Origin: a bacterium
GTDB lineage: Bacteria; Vulcanimicrobiota; CADAWZ01
NCBI GenBank assembly: GCA_024409025.1
Contig: JAKSUM010000058.1
Span: 1-7,512, forward strand
DNA length: 7,512 nt
Reading direction: 5' to 3'
A model generated the notes under the pieces. It saw nothing but the letters and a program-made list of their open reading frames with translations. It ran no database searches and had not been told where the DNA came from. Of the stretch, positions 6,660 to 7,512 are shown piece after piece. The stretch's first letter is position 1. Each line of letters begins with the position of its first letter. A program made the translations under genes and the position numbers.

Positions 6660-7512
6660 ATGATAAAGCATACGGCTTTTGCGCTTGTTATTGCTTCTGC
6701 GTTCATGCTTGCTTCATGTCAGTTTTGAAAGCCTGACGGGCAGCAGGCGGACATCCCGGGCAAGATATCTTTTTCAAGCGCGCTTCCCGTTCCTTCAAAT
6801 AAGGACGAGAAGCTTGCTGTTATTTCATCTCTGCCGTCGGGCAGGGTCTCAAGTGAAGAGAGCTGCAGGGCGGTATCGGTGACGTTCTCAAAATCTATGG
6901 TTCCGCTTTCGCCTTCTTCCGAAGAATTTGACGGTTCCTCATATCTTTCGATAGAGCCTGCCGTTAAAGGAAAATTCCGCTGGAAGGGGACAAGTACTCT
7001 TGTTTTTATTCCTGACAGCCCGCTGGCTGCAGGCACTCGCTATAAGGCAAGCGTTAAAGCAGGCATAAAATCCGTATATGGTGATGCTCTGGAAAAAGGG
7101 CATGAGTGGACTATGGAGATAATGCCTCCGGCAGTAAAGGAGCTTTTTCCCGACAGTGAGCATGCCTTATGCTTCCCTTCTGAAGGCAGGGCTGTTATAA
7201 GCTTTAATCAGAAAATAGATCCTGAGAAGGCTAAGGGCTTTGTAAAGCTTTTCAAGACGGACGGAAAGTCTTCCTCCGAGGTTTCTGCTGAAGTAAGAAA
7301 AACAGTAAAGGATGATCTGTCCGTATCGGATCTTAAAAGGGCTGATATTGACAAATGCATTACAGTGACTCCCTCATCGCCTCTTGCCAAAGGCGGCGAG
7401 TACAGGCTTGACGTATGCAAGGGGTTCCCTGCCGGCGATCTTGAGATGAATGAGACAAGATCGTTTGTACTCCGCTCTGAGAATAATTTTGATTTTCTGC
7501 CATTCAGCGGTG
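6660..7512 (+). pseudogene. Alpha-2-macroglobulin-family lipoprotein, frame interrupted by TGA at codon 23, 3' end outside the window
   Basis: Bacterial alpha-2-macroglobulins are large (about 1,500-1,900 aa) envelope lipoproteins thought to trap proteases that enter the periplasm. Codons 1-20 encode a lipoprotein signal peptide: basic MIKH, a hydrophobic core, then lipobox LASC with Cys20. Codons 21-22 are Gln-Phe and codon 23 (6726-6728) is TGA. The same frame then runs 261 codons without a stop to the window edge. It shows the N-terminal immunoglobulin-like/MG region of the family: AVSVTFSKSMVPLS, then IEPAVKGKFRWKGTSTLVFI and PDSPLAAGTRYKASV, then a second domain with RAVISFNQKIDPEKA. The bait region and any thioester motif lie beyond the window. 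As written, translation yields a 22-residue peptide. No downstream in-frame start has a good ribosome binding site plus a signal peptide. A fresh nonsense mutation (for example TGG or CGA to TGA) or a base error is likeliest. The gene is divergent from priA. Confidence 0.82.

Noticed and set aside
6723..6731. Programmed +1 frameshift at TTT TGA, as in prfB (CTT TGA)
   Set aside because: The family-like sequence continues in the same phase after TGA. A +1 shift would leave the conserved frame and meet a stop near 6880.
6679..6882. 67-codon plus-strand frame beginning inside the lipoprotein signal region
   Set aside because: It overlaps the alpha-2-macroglobulin-like frame in another phase, has low-complexity Leu/Arg composition and no ribosome site.
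6660..7512. Alternative genetic code reading TGA as Trp or Gly
   Set aside because: TGA ends priA and the CBM9-like gene at family-typical C-termini, the latter followed at once by a terminator. All Trp codons seen are TGG and no other long gene contains TGA.

Overview
The window reads as ordinary bacterial chromosome of roughly mid-40s % G+C with dense coding, AGA/AGG as preferred arginine codons and frequent ATA. An exported protein, a gene with an LASC lipobox, and an alpha-2-macroglobulin-type lipoprotein point to a diderm (Gram-negative-type) bacterium. I cannot assign a phylum from the sequence. TGA ends two genes where their families normally end (priA and the CBM9-like gene), and Trp is TGG throughout, so the standard code applies.

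Layout from left to right. Positions 1-73 carry the last 23 codons of a frame that enters from outside the window. They resemble the central motif of formylglycine-generating-enzyme (SUMF1) domains but stop abruptly. Positions 74-249 hold no gene, only inverted repeats and the terminator of the next gene. A minus-strand gene (250-816) encodes an unrecognised exported protein. Divergent promoters between 817 and 984 serve it and clpB. clpB (985-3567) encodes a complete ClpB disaggregase. Fourteen bases later comes a small CBM9-like gene (3582-4157), closed by a strong terminator. A 190-base gap (4161-4350) contains two hairpin elements. Convergent to it on the minus strand is priA (4351 to about 6558), the replication-restart helicase. 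Divergent from priA is an alpha-2-macroglobulin-family lipoprotein gene (6660 to beyond 7512).

The most unusual point is that last gene. It has a near-ideal promoter, a near-ideal ribosome binding site, an LASC lipobox and a long uninterrupted family-like frame. However, codon 23, two codons after the lipobox cysteine, is TGA. The same frame then stays open for 261 codons to the window edge. This is either a very young nonsense mutation, a base-call error, or recoding; I favour the first two.

Functionally the window mixes housekeeping genes (ClpB for rescue of aggregated proteins, PriA for fork restart) with envelope or secreted proteins. Apart from the clpB / CBM9-like pair, which looks like one transcription unit, there is no sign that the genes form one pathway. 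I found no mobile-element gene, CRISPR array, tRNA or rRNA.
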